Shown: positions 21,502 to 29,108 of the stretch, piece by piece | Position numbering within the stretch: position 1 is the first letter of the stretch | How the letters are laid out: each line of letters starts with the position of its first letter | Assembly: GCA_009692585.1 (NCBI GenBank) | Contig: SHYX01000010.1 | Coordinates: 1-64,000, forward strand | DNA from: Myxococcales bacterium | GTDB lineage: Bacteria > Myxococcota > UBA796 > SXON01 | Reading direction: 5' to 3' | Length of the DNA stretch: 64,000 bases | Program-made: the position numbers and the translations under genes | The notes under the pieces: model-generated | What the model saw: the letters and a program-made list of their open reading frames with translations, nothing else | Told to the model about the DNA's origin: nothing | Databases searched by the model: none

Positions 21502-21507
21502 TAGCCT
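21502..21507 (+). promoter_or_regulatory. TAGCCT, possible leaderless -10 element
   Basis: Plus strand, 6 nt upstream of the GTG at 21514. Confidence 0.5.
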
Positions 21508-21513
21508 ACGCCG

Positions 21514-21918
21514 GTGTTGCTCTGCTTCGTCTCGATCGCGCTCGCGGAGGACCCGGAGCTCGAGCTTCTTCCCGACGCTCCGCTGGCCGTTCTGCCGTTC
21601 GGGGTAGCGGAATTCGCGTGGAATCAGCCCGGACGCGGCGCCGTCTACGCCGTGACGCAGGCCCTGGGCGCCGGGGTGGCGACGTGGGGGGGCGTCAACC
21701 TGCCCATCGCCGACGCGGCGGGCGACGACGCGGGAGCCGAGGCGTACCAGACGGCCATGGGGATCGGCGTCGCGGTGGCGGCCGTCTCCTACGCCGTCAG
21801 CGTGGTGGACGGGTCGCGGCTTGCCGAGGCGCGTGCCCGTGCCGCACGGGAGGCGGGCACACGGCGGGAAGCGGTGCTGCGCTTCGACGTGGCCCTGGCG
21901 GCGGCGCCCCGTGAGTGA
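21514..21918 (+). CDS. Small exported protein, DUF5683-like
   Basis: The 134-residue protein begins with a short signal-like segment (MLLCFVSIALAEDPE). LPFGVAEFAWNQPGRGAVYA follows, then two hydrophobic stretches separated by an Asp-rich turn, and an Arg/Ala-rich tail. Small Myxococcota envelope proteins of this PFGxxQF pattern are common but of unknown role. It overlaps the cyclic-nucleotide-binding gene by 8 bp. The family link is tentative. Confidence 0.6.
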   Translation: MLLCFVSIALAEDPELELLPDAPLAVLPFGVAEFAWNQPGRGAVYAVTQALGAGVATWGGVNLPIADAAGDDAGAEAYQTAMGIGVAVAAVSYAVSVVDGSRLAEARARAAREAGTRREAVLRFDVALAAAPRE

Positions 21919-22903
21919 CCATCGCCTGTTCGAGCGGAGCGGCCTCCTCCACGGCCTCAGCGACGTCGATCGCGATGAGGCGATCACCGCGTTTTGTGCC
22001 TACGACCTCGGCCCGGGCGAGGAGCTGTTGGTCGAGGGCGAATCCGGTCTCACCCTGTATTTCATCGTCGAAGGGCAGCTCGTCGCGACCCTCAGCGGCA
22101 TCAAGATTGGGCGCATCGGCCCGGGGGAGACCGTGGGCGAGATGGCGATGTTCGGCTCGCTGTCGCGACGGGCGGCGACCGTGGTTTCCGAAAGCCATGT
22201 GCGGACTCTGCTGCTCGACGAAGACGGGCTCCGGTTCATGCGCATGCGCGACAACCCGGTGGTGCAGCGGCTGGAGTCGCAGGCCATGCGCACCATCGCC
22301 GCCCGGCTGCGCGCCGCCGACGTACGCATCGGTGCCATCGCCGACGGCGAGCTGATCCGCGAGCGCACCGGGCGCGGCCTGTTGTCCCGGCTCACGTCGA
22401 GCCTGGGGTTTTCAGGAGCCCGACCCTCCACGCCGCCGCCGCGCCCCGTCGCCGTACTCCGCAACACTCCCGGGTTCGCCACCCGCGACAACGCCGTTTT
22501 GGAGCGCCTCGCGGCCCGGTTTGTGCCCGTCCCGGTTCGCCAGGGGGAGGCGCTCATCAACCAGGGCGAGTATGGCGAAGACGCGTTCATCGTCGCCGAG
22601 GGTCGCGTGGCCGTGTATCGATCGGTCGACGAAGATCGCGCGGAGCGCATCGCTCAGCTCGGGCCCGGCCATGTCGTCGGCGCCGTCGCGCTCGCCGACG
22701 TGGGCGGCCGCTCCGCCACCGTGCGGGCCATCCAACCGACGTGGGTGCTGCGCATCAGCCACGACGCCTATCGGGAGCTGGAGGCCGACCTCGGCGCCGA
22801 GGGCCGCGCGTTCCGGCGGGGCATGATCGACGCGATGTCGGCGCAGCTCCGCCTCGCCAACGAACACCTCGTGCGCCTGTCGGGGCGCTGGGGCAACAGC
22901 TGA
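21911..22903 (+). CDS. Protein with two cyclic-nucleotide-binding domains
   Basis: The 330-residue protein (GTG 21911) has two CAP/PKA-type effector domains, ~8-125 and ~195-310. Each has the beta-roll pattern and a phosphate-cassette-like segment (IGPGETVGEMAMFG in the first, LGPGHVVGAVALADVGGRSAT in the second). The canonical Arg-Ser/Thr-Ala of the cassette appears as RRAAT and RSAT. No helix-turn-helix or enzyme domain is attached, so it may be a cAMP or cGMP adaptor. Repeat family A starts at its stop codon. Confidence 0.87.
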   Translation: MSDHRLFERSGLLHGLSDVDRDEAITAFCAYDLGPGEELLVEGESGLTLYFIVEGQLVATLSGIKIGRIGPGETVGEMAMFGSLSRRAATVVSESHVRTLLLDEDGLRFMRMRDNPVVQRLESQAMRTIAARLRAADVRIGAIADGELIRERTGRGLLSRLTSSLGFSGARPSTPPPRPVAVLRNTPGFATRDNAVLERLAARFVPVPVRQGEALINQGEYGEDAFIVAEGRVAVYRSVDEDRAERIAQLGPGHVVGAVALADVGGRSATVRAIQPTWVLRISHDAYRELEADLGAEGRAFRRGMIDAMSAQLRLANEHLVRLSGRWGNS

Positions 22904-22995
22904 TACCGCCTGAGCTTGATTCGGCTCGGCCCTCGCCTGCGCCCGCCGCGCCTGGCTTCGATGAGCCCTCCTCAGGTGTCTCAGAGGGAGCAACG
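22901..22995 (+). repeat. Repeat family A, copy 2 (left part only)
   Basis: It begins with the stop codon of the preceding gene. It aligns with the first ~95 bp of the 35647 copy: TGATACCGCCTGAGCTTGAT, CTCGCCTG.GCCCG, GGCTTCG and CCTCCTCA.GTGTCTC. The right arm is missing. Confidence 0.75.
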
Positions 22996-23034
22996 GCGTG
23001 ATCGCCTCGGCCCGCGTTCGGCCCTGACGATTAT

Positions 23035-23063
23035 TTGACATACGAAAAAACGGCCCGTAGAAA
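23035..23063 (+). promoter_or_regulatory. Canonical sigma-70 promoter TTGACA-N17-TAGAAA
   Basis: TTGACA at 23035-23040, a 17-bp AT-richer spacer, and TAGAAA at 23058-23063. This is the only near-perfect -35/-10 pair I saw in the window. It drives the amber-interrupted gene, which also has a strong AGGAGG at 23109-23114. This signal style differs from the leaderless pattern elsewhere. Confidence 0.7.
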
Positions 23064-23119
23064 ACGGTATGGCCAGCGTCGCGATGCCAGGCGCGTCACG
23101 TTGCGTGCAGGAGGCGCCG

Positions 23120-23473
23120 ATGTTTTTCAAGAAAATTTCTGGACCGCTCAAGATTACCTGTGGCGCCGGACCGGTCGACGTGGACATCCCATAGCCGGTA
23201 CGGCCGGGGGGCCGGACCTGCAAGTCCGTACAGTTCATGGTGAAGGTGGCTTCCGTCTCGGGTAGCGCCCCCAAGGTAGGCTTCAAGATCAACCACGGTC
23301 CGGAGGCCACGGTGCTCACCACGCACACCTCGATCGCCAGCGTCGGCGTTCCTACCGACAACCTGTTCGTGTTCGACGCCAGCCCGGCGATCATCGTCGG
23401 CGAGTACATCCAGGGCGTGCTGGTGGCCGACGGTCCGGACAACGGCGGCTGTCCCCCCATGACGCTCTGTTGA
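23120..23473 (+). pseudogene. Small beta-rich protein gene interrupted by in-frame TAG
   Basis: An ATG at 23120 sits 5 bp after AGGAGG. The frame encodes MFFKKISGPLKITCGAGPV... and meets TAG at 23192-23194 (codon 25). It then continues in the same frame, with coding-like composition, to the TGA at 23471-23473. The whole would be 117 residues, including PTDNLFVFDAS and IIVGEYIQGVLVA near the end. A reinitiation product from ATG 23237 would have 78 residues. No known family is recognised; it looks like a small all-beta protein. A fragment of a paralogue lies at 59984-60073. It could be a recent pseudogene, a base-call error or a read-through gene. Confidence 0.6.
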
Positions 23474-23502
23474 TCGCAACATTGAGGAGATTACGCTGGT
23501 GA

Positions 23503-23961
23503 GTGGCCGCGATCTGCGTCGTCGAGGCGGCGGCGTTCGCGGCGCAGTTCGTGAATTTCCAACAGAACATCGCGCCGGCGGGCGCGGGCGGGTACCAACA
23601 CCTGCTGGGGTACTGTTGGTCAGTCTTCGGCCTGTCGGTTGTGGTTTCTGTCGTCTCGTTTCCCGGGATGGTCTACGACAACCGCTGGCGGCGCGAAACT
23701 CGGGCGCAGCCGGAGCGAGTCTGGCTGGCGGTGTTGGGCCCCATCGGGCTCGGGTTATGCCTTTCGTGGCTGGCGATCGTGAATCTCGAACGCAACATTC
23801 TCCCGCCCGCATCGTTGTTGCAGCGAACCTATGGCACGTGGGTCCCGACGCTTGCGCTGCTGCTCACTTGGGCACTATCGGCATTCATGGGCGCCTACTA
23901 CCGCGACCGTTGGCTGCGCCTCCGAGCGATCCAGGGACCGGCGCCGGGAGCATCAGTTTGA
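23503..23961 (+). CDS. Small four-helix membrane protein
   Basis: The 152-residue protein (GTG 23503, directly after an in-frame stop; GAGGAGA lies 12 nt upstream) has about four hydrophobic segments. They are near 3-20, 35-58, 74-95 and 108-130, and the protein ends with AYYRDRWLRLRA. It lies 29 bp after the amber-interrupted gene, so the two form one module. A diverged C-terminal piece of a paralogue (LLQQT...AVYYRDLWRRG) lies at 60071-60229. No family is recognised. Pairing with a small beta-rich protein suggests a two-component membrane unit, but this is inference. Confidence 0.6.
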   Translation: MAAICVVEAAAFAAQFVNFQQNIAPAGAGGYQHLLGYCWSVFGLSVVVSVVSFPGMVYDNRWRRETRAQPERVWLAVLGPIGLGLCLSWLAIVNLERNILPPASLLQRTYGTWVPTLALLLTWALSAFMGAYYRDRWLRLRAIQGPAPGASV

Positions 23962-24003
23962 ATCCCGCGCGGGCAGCGGCTGCACGGCGCTGTATAGACC
24001 CCC

Positions 24004-25656
24004 CTACTCGTAGGTGACCAACCACGCGTTGAGCACGATGGTTCCGGCCCCGTCGGGCGGCGGCGCCTGGTCGCGGTACATTCCACGATAGCCGACGACC
24101 GCCTCTCCGTCCGTGCCCACCTCGGCGGTCACGTCCACGGCGTAAGGCATCACGATCTGCCCCGGACACCACCCCCCGCGGCCGTACCACCACGTGCCGG
24201 ACTGGTTGGGCGTCATCTGATTCTCGATCTGATCGATGCACCCCGTCGCGGTGCCGGCCGTGGTGAACTCCTGGAGATGGGTGCTGCCGTCCACGCTGAA
24301 CTCGTGCTGGTGATTGCAGAACTCGGCGCAGTTGTTGGCCTCCATGCCGTGGCCGCTGGTGACGGCCCAGAGCTGGACCTTCGCCGCCCCGGCGACCGGC
24401 ACGCGCACCGGCTCGCGACCGTCGTTGTACGCCGAGTTGAACCCGCCGCCGGTGGCGACGAGCGTGGCGCTCCGCGGCTTGACGCCCTTACCCTGGTTCG
24501 AGAAGCGCAACTGCACGCGCGTCTCGGTCGGCTGGACGTTCCAGGACGGGGCCCAGCTCCAGCGGAAGGTGCGGCTGCCGCCCGCCAGGAGGTGCGGGAG
24601 CATCGGCGTCGCGTCGGCGACCCAGCGCGCTTCGCGGTGGTAGGTGGTGATGAAGCGGCTCAGCTCGATCCAGGCGCCGGCGTCGTCCTGCACGTAGAAA
24701 TTGGCGAGGTAGTCCCAGGCCCCGCAGTTGCCCTGCTCGCGCTCGTTGGGCTCGGGGCAGCGCATGTCGATGTCGATCTCGAAGGTGTCGAAGGTCTCCA
24801 TCTCGGCGGCCGTGGGCAGCTCCCCCACCATGTCGGCGTACTCGGAGATGACCTCGCCGTTCCAGAGCTGCACGAGGGTGGGATCGACCACGGCGGCCAA
24901 CGCGTCCTGGCGGGTGGCCTCCATGTTGAAGAAGCGGCTCTCCAGCGCCGCGAAGGCCATGTTGTTCTGGAAGGGCCAGCCGCTGTTGCTGGAGTCGGTG
25001 CGCGTGTTGTCGGCGAAGGAGCCCAGGCCACGGAGGCGCTGGTACCGGTCGATGCCGAGGCCGCCCTCGCCGATTCCCGTCCGCAGCACCTGCTTGAGCC
25101 ACCCGTCGAGGTCCTTCGCCGGAACCGAGGCGACGTGGAGGTGATCCGCCCACCACGTGGCCTCGTCAGCCTCCAGCCGACCCAGCTGCTTGTCGCGCTG
25201 CGTGAGCAAGGCCTCCCGGTTCGCGTCTCCGATATCCCCGGTATCGACCGAGACAAAGAAGTAGTGCGTGTTGCGAGGGGACCCCGCGATCAGGTCGTCC
25301 AGGTCCTTGGACCAGATCGAGTCGGCCGCCGACACCGTACGTACGATGTCGTCCGGGATGAACACGGCGTTCTCGCAGCCCGTCCAGCGCTCCGACAGGG
25401 TCCAGGTCGTGCCGTCGGTGAGGGGCACCGAAAAGTCGTCGGCGAGGTCGTGGCGAAGCTCGCCATAGGGGCCGTCCGCGTTCCAGGGGTGGTGGGACCC
25501 GAAACCCTCGGTCGCGCACCAAGCGGCCAGATCGTTGCCGGTGTCGCCTGCCGTGTCGCCAGCCGTGTCGGAGTCGTCCTCGGAATCGACCTCAGCCGTA
25601 TCAGTCGAGGGACCGAGACAACCGGTCAGGAGGAGGAACAGGTCGAGCACGGGCAC
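24004..25656 (-). CDS. PNGase F-like secreted lipoprotein
   Basis: The 550-residue protein begins with a short lipoprotein-type signal (LLLTGC) and an Asp/Thr-rich spacer. The N-terminal ~250 residues are not recognised. The C-terminal half matches peptide-N-glycosidase F: FDTFEIDIDMRCPEPNERE, CGAWDYLANF, RFITTYHREARWV, CAEFCNHQHEFSV and GTWWYGRGGWCPGQIVMPY. PNGase F removes Asn-linked glycans from glycoproteins. A surface lipoprotein of this kind would suit a predator or scavenger of eukaryotic glycoproteins. I cannot confirm that all catalytic acids are present. GTG 25656 is the first start in frame. Confidence 0.85.
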   Translation of the reverse strand: MPVLDLFLLLTGCLGPSTDTAEVDSEDDSDTAGDTAGDTGNDLAAWCATEGFGSHHPWNADGPYGELRHDLADDFSVPLTDGTTWTLSERWTGCENAVFIPDDIVRTVSAADSIWSKDLDDLIAGSPRNTHYFFVSVDTGDIGDANREALLTQRDKQLGRLEADEATWWADHLHVASVPAKDLDGWLKQVLRTGIGEGGLGIDRYQRLRGLGSFADNTRTDSSNSGWPFQNNMAFAALESRFFNMEATRQDALAAVVDPTLVQLWNGEVISEYADMVGELPTAAEMETFDTFEIDIDMRCPEPNEREQGNCGAWDYLANFYVQDDAGAWIELSRFITTYHREARWVADATPMLPHLLAGGSRTFRWSWAPSWNVQPTETRVQLRFSNQGKGVKPRSATLVATGGGFNSAYNDGREPVRVPVAGAAKVQLWAVTSGHGMEANNCAEFCNHQHEFSVDGSTHLQEFTTAGTATGCIDQIENQMTPNQSGTWWYGRGGWCPGQIVMPYAVDVTAEVGTDGEAVVGYRGMYRDQAPPPDGAGTIVLNAWLVTYE

Positions 25657-25677
25657 CTCGCACAGGGCCGGAGCCTA

Positions 25678-26544
25678 TCACCCGCCCATCACCATCAGCT
25701 CGCAGGGATCGCCGTCGACGAGATCGTCGTGAGCAGCCCGGTAGAAGGGCCAGGTGCCCACCGACGACGTCAGGCAGCTGTCCACCCAGCCGGCCAGCGC
25801 CCACTGCGCGTCCTGACGTGCGGCCGCCTGGTCCGCCGCAGGCGCGCCATCGCGCGCCTGCTCGTCCGCGGACACGAAGTCCGCCCAATCGTAATGATTG
25901 AACTCGGCGACCGTCACGCCCGCGCGGACGAGATTGAATCTGGTCAGGCCCGCGGCCGCCCCGTCGGCGCCGGTCACGTCGTCAGCGCTCCCGACGATGG
26001 AGATGACCGAGCCGGTCGGCCGGTCCTCGACGGCGGCCACGGCGGAAGGCGCCGCGCCGAGGAGCGCGAGCCCGCCGACAGCCTCGTCGGCCGCCCACCA
26101 TGTCGAGGCCACTTCGCCGCCCAGACCGTGCCCCAGCACGCCCACCGGCGCCGTGGCGTCGACATCCCCCGCGTCCGTCGCCGCCGCAAGGGCGCGGACG
26201 CCGGCGTTGAGGTCGAGGTCGGCGGCGTCGAGCCCATGGTGCGGCACCAAGACGGTGGCCCCGCGCGACGCGAAGTGCACCGCGAGCCAGTGGTAGCGCG
26301 TCGGGCCCACGCCCGCGCCCTGGATCAAGACCAGCGTCGCGGCCGCGAAGCCCACATCCGCTCGCGCCCCGGCGGCGTCCGTCGCCCAGAAGATGTCCGT
26401 CGGTGGATCCTCGCCTCCGTCGGCAGTGCGCAGGTGAACCCCCCACGGACCGTTGGCGCCTTCCAGGCCGGTGCGAGCGGCATCGTAGAGCAGGGGCTCC
26501 GACTCTTCGGACGGAGCGCAGGCGAGGGTCAGGAGCAGGACCAT
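25678..26544 (-). CDS. Alpha/beta-hydrolase-fold lipoprotein lacking the nucleophile serine
   Basis: The 288-residue protein has a lipobox (LLLTLAC, Cys at 9) and a dienelactone-hydrolase-like core: LVLIQGAGVGPTRYHWLAVHF, GATVLVPHHGLD and a nucleophile elbow that reads GVLGHGLGG. The Ser of GxSxG is Gly here, so classical esterase activity is not expected. A later Asp (SIVGSADDVT) and His (FNHYDW) keep acid and base positions. It lies 21 bp upstream of the PNGase F-like gene on the same strand, so they may act together at the surface. Confidence 0.72.
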   Translation of the reverse strand: MVLLLTLACAPSEESEPLLYDAARTGLEGANGPWGVHLRTADGGEDPPTDIFWATDAAGARADVGFAAATLVLIQGAGVGPTRYHWLAVHFASRGATVLVPHHGLDAADLDLNAGVRALAAATDAGDVDATAPVGVLGHGLGGEVASTWWAADEAVGGLALLGAAPSAVAAVEDRPTGSVISIVGSADDVTGADGAAAGLTRFNLVRAGVTVAEFNHYDWADFVSADEQARDGAPAADQAAARQDAQWALAGWVDSCLTSSVGTWPFYRAAHDDLVDGDPCELMVMGG

Positions 26545-26552
26545 GTGCTCAG

Positions 26553-27455
26553 TTAACGCCCCCGAGCAGCCGCGTACTGCCCGAGGAGCTCCCCGAGCGC
26601 GCCCCGCGCGTCGCGTCCCAGGGTGGACGGGAGCGCCCGGAGCAGGCTCGGCAGGTCCGGAACGGTTGGGGCCTCGCCCGCAAGTTGGCGTTGGCCGTGG
26701 ATGGCGCGGGTGCGATGGAAGCCGTCCCGCATGCGCCGGGCGTGGCTGTGCAGCACCGGCGCATCAGGGAGGTAGCCGATGCGGTGGCGACGACCCCACA
26801 GCCAGTCCTCGGCGATGGGCACCGAATCGAAGGGATCAGCGAGCAGCGCGTCCCGACGGTAGAGCGCCGCCACATTGTCGAGCATCAGGCTTGGCCGGTG
26901 CCCATGGCCGGCGGGCGTCCACGACCGGAGCCGCGTGCGCGTCACCGGATCCGCGGTGGGCCACGGCACCTGCCGCGCGACCACCGCGTCGTAGTTCGCC
27001 GCTTCCGCGGCCTCGACCAGAGCCCGCACAAACCCCGCGCCAAGCGGCAGTGCGTCGTCCACGGTGAAGAGCACCCACGGGTGCCGCGCCAGCTCCACGC
27101 CCACCTGCCGCGTGCGCCCGTGCCCCTCCCAAGGCACCCGGACGCCGTCAGTGTAGTTGCCGTTCGCCAGGACGATGACTTCGACCTCGACGTCCTGCGC
27201 GAGGAGGGCGTCAATGCCGATCGGCCGGGCGCGATGGGTGGGGATGACCGCGGTGACCCGGATGCCGGAGCCGCCCCGTGCCGCGGGAGGCAACCACGCT
27301 GAAAGCTCGACGTCATCGACTCCGTGGCAGAGCGGAACCAGCTCGTCCAGCGGCGCCGAGCAGGCAGGCGTACCGACGAGCTGGACGGGCTCGCCGCGTC
27401 GGAGCGCGTCCTCGAGCGCGCGGAGGCCGGCGGGGTCCAGACGGTCGAGGAGCAC
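26553..27455 (-). CDS. Family 2 (GT-A) glycosyltransferase
   Basis: The 300-residue protein has an N-terminal ~65-residue extension, then a GT-A core: RVTAVIPTHRARPIGIDALL, VIVLANGN and the DxD-type metal motif in LFTVDDALPLG. Then comes an acceptor-side IAEDWLWGRR segment. It should transfer a sugar from an NDP-sugar to an unknown acceptor. It lies just upstream of, and on the same strand as, the hydrolase-like lipoprotein; its TAA sits in the 8-bp gap. GGGGAG directly abuts the GTG start. Confidence 0.83.
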   Translation of the reverse strand: MLLDRLDPAGLRALEDALRRGEPVQLVGTPACSAPLDELVPLCHGVDDVELSAWLPPAARGGSGIRVTAVIPTHRARPIGIDALLAQDVEVEVIVLANGNYTDGVRVPWEGHGRTRQVGVELARHPWVLFTVDDALPLGAGFVRALVEAAEAANYDAVVARQVPWPTADPVTRTRLRSWTPAGHGHRPSLMLDNVAALYRRDALLADPFDSVPIAEDWLWGRRHRIGYLPDAPVLHSHARRMRDGFHRTRAIHGQRQLAGEAPTVPDLPSLLRALPSTLGRDARGALGELLGQYAAARGR

Positions 27456-27506
27456 CTCCCCGCTGTATCCGAGGTGTTAGAATGCGGGCTACCCGGGCCA
27501 CACGCC

Positions 27507-28685
27507 ATGAGCGGACGACGCATCGCCACACTCATTCTCCTCCCCACCCTCACGCTGCTCCACGCTCTGGTGGGATTCTCGGCGCGGTCGACCTGGCGGA
27601 GGCTGATCATGGATGGCGGAGGCGACCCCTCCATCCTGGAGGTCGTATGTGGGCTTGCCGCCCTCGTCGGAGCGCTCGCTGCGGCCGCGGCGGCCGCGAT
27701 CGGCCGGGGCGGGACCGCACTGTCGGTCGGGCTTCTCGCCGGGGCCGTGGGGAACGCTTTGGTGGTGTCGGGCGCGCCGATGGTGGGGGCCGCCGTCGCG
27801 ACCACCGGGCGGGCGATGGTGGCGGTCGGCGCGGGGGCCACCGCGGCGGGGTTGTTCGTCACCGCGAGCGCCCGCATGGCCGCGCTGGTGGCGATCTACG
27901 CCACCATCAACGCCGGGGCACTCTTGGCGCGACCTCTGGGCGAGTGGGTGACCGAAGGCTGGGGTGCCAATTGGTTGCTCGTCGCCGCCGCCGTCGCCCT
28001 TGCCGGACTGTTCCTCCTGTCGTTGCCGGTCGCCGTGATGGGCATTCTCGGCGCCGCCGAAGAGCCCCGGAATGGCTCCCTCCCCATCGCGGCGGGGGCG
28101 GCGCTGGCCGGCGGGGCGGCGTCGCTGGTGTGGATCGTCGGGGGCGATCTGCAGTGGTCGTGGTTGTCCGCAGTGGATGAGGCGGATCGCTGGATCTACT
28201 ACGTCAACCCGGGCGCGGTCCTCGCGGCCTCGCTGGTGGCCATCGGGGTGCTCGTCGGCTGTGCGGTCGCCAAGGTGTCCGTGCGTCCGCTCTGGGTCGC
28301 GGGGGCGGGGCTGCTGCTCATCGGCTTGGGACTCGTCCCCACGCCGCTGTTGCCCGGACCGATGGGCTGGGCCGCCGCCACGGCGGTGGTGGGACTCGGG
28401 GAACCGCTGGTCTACGCTGGCTTCTGGGCGGCCGCGGCAGGCGGGGTGCACGGACGGATCTCTGCGACGTTGGGGGCCGTGCTCTACGCCGGAAGCAGCC
28501 TGGGCGGCCTCGTCGCCAACGCAATCTCCCGAATCGCGACCGCACCGACGGTGGCTGGCGTGCTCGCGGCAGGCGCCGGAGGCGTGCTGGTGTTCCTCGG
28601 TGCCGTCGCCTTCGTCGCCGGTTGGTTCTTGGGCCGGACACCGGAGGCCGAAGCCGAAGCGGACCCACCGCCCGCGGCGGAGTGA
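27507..28685 (+). CDS. MFS-type transporter, POT/PTR2-like
   Basis: The 392-residue protein has about eleven hydrophobic segments. IYATINAGALLARPLGEWV resembles the conserved segment after helix 4 in proton-coupled peptide transporters, but the ExxER motif of that family is not seen, so the substrate is open. The ATG at 27507 is preceded by TAGAAT 23 nt upstream, an ordinary leadered promoter. It diverges from the glycosyltransferase, 51 bp apart. Confidence 0.75.
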   Translation: MSGRRIATLILLPTLTLLHALVGFSARSTWRRLIMDGGGDPSILEVVCGLAALVGALAAAAAAAIGRGGTALSVGLLAGAVGNALVVSGAPMVGAAVATTGRAMVAVGAGATAAGLFVTASARMAALVAIYATINAGALLARPLGEWVTEGWGANWLLVAAAVALAGLFLLSLPVAVMGILGAAEEPRNGSLPIAAGAALAGGAASLVWIVGGDLQWSWLSAVDEADRWIYYVNPGAVLAASLVAIGVLVGCAVAKVSVRPLWVAGAGLLLIGLGLVPTPLLPGPMGWAAATAVVGLGEPLVYAGFWAAAAGGVHGRISATLGAVLYAGSSLGGLVANAISRIATAPTVAGVLAAGAGGVLVFLGAVAFVAGWFLGRTPEAEAEADPPPAAE

Positions 28686-29002
28686 CCGGGTGGGCCTTCG
28701 TAGGCGAACCGGGAGTCCCGAGTTCGCAACAGCGTCGCCGGTAGCGTGCGAACGGCGTCGTCGAGAGCTCCGGCGGGAGGTCATGGAGGGCCATTCCGTG
28801 ATTCCTTTGTGTCCCGTCCCATCCGACACCGAAGAGCGGTCTCGGTGGTGAAGGGGTACCTCACCTCCCACCGGTCGGTCACCCCCCAGAGTCGGGCCTT
28901 GCGGAGGTTGCCGTCGAGCCCGTCCTGCACCGGGTAGCCGATGTCGTCGGCCTGGGCGAGGAGTTCTCGACCACCACACCCTCCGACTGGGTGAAGGACG
29001 AG
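28686..29002. other. Gap with a coding-like remnant on the minus strand
   Basis: No intact gene is seen. On the minus strand, about 28840-28960, one frame has third-position GC typical of genes and reads AQADDIGYPVQDGLDGNLRK, then WGVTDRWEVRYPF. It lacks a convincing start and its 3' end loses coding character. It is probably a fragment of a lost gene of unknown family. Confidence 0.35.
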
Positions 29003-29090
29003 ACGGGCGCCGGAGGCAGAAAAGCGGAGCTTAGAGGCGGAAGGGGACTGCGCGGTAGGAGGAGAGGCCGGCGAGCCCTTTCCCCCCGTA
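29003..29090 (+). repeat. Repeat family B, copy 2
   Basis: 88 bp: GGGCGCCGGAGGCAGAAAAG, GCGGAGCTTAGAGGCGG, GCGCGGTAGGAGGAG, GCGAGCCCTTTCCCCCCGT. It aligns to the copy at 21371 with two internal gaps. It ends 18 bp before the kinase start. Confidence 0.75.
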
Positions 29091-29108
29091 CCATGATACT
29101 CACCCCGC

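Noticed and set aside
23192..23194. TAG as a pyrrolysine codon
   Set aside because: No pyl genes or suppressor tRNA are visible in the window and the setting does not fit methylamine metabolism; kept only as a nonsense or read-through question.
26551..26556. TTAACT 6 nt before the hydrolase-like lipoprotein ATG as another leaderless promoter
   Set aside because: It overlaps the stop codon of the upstream same-strand gene and does not fit TANNNT, so it was left out of the list.
27489..28979. 496-codon minus-strand frame opposite the transporter
   Set aside because: His/Arg/Gly-rich shadow with no hydrophobic or domain pattern.
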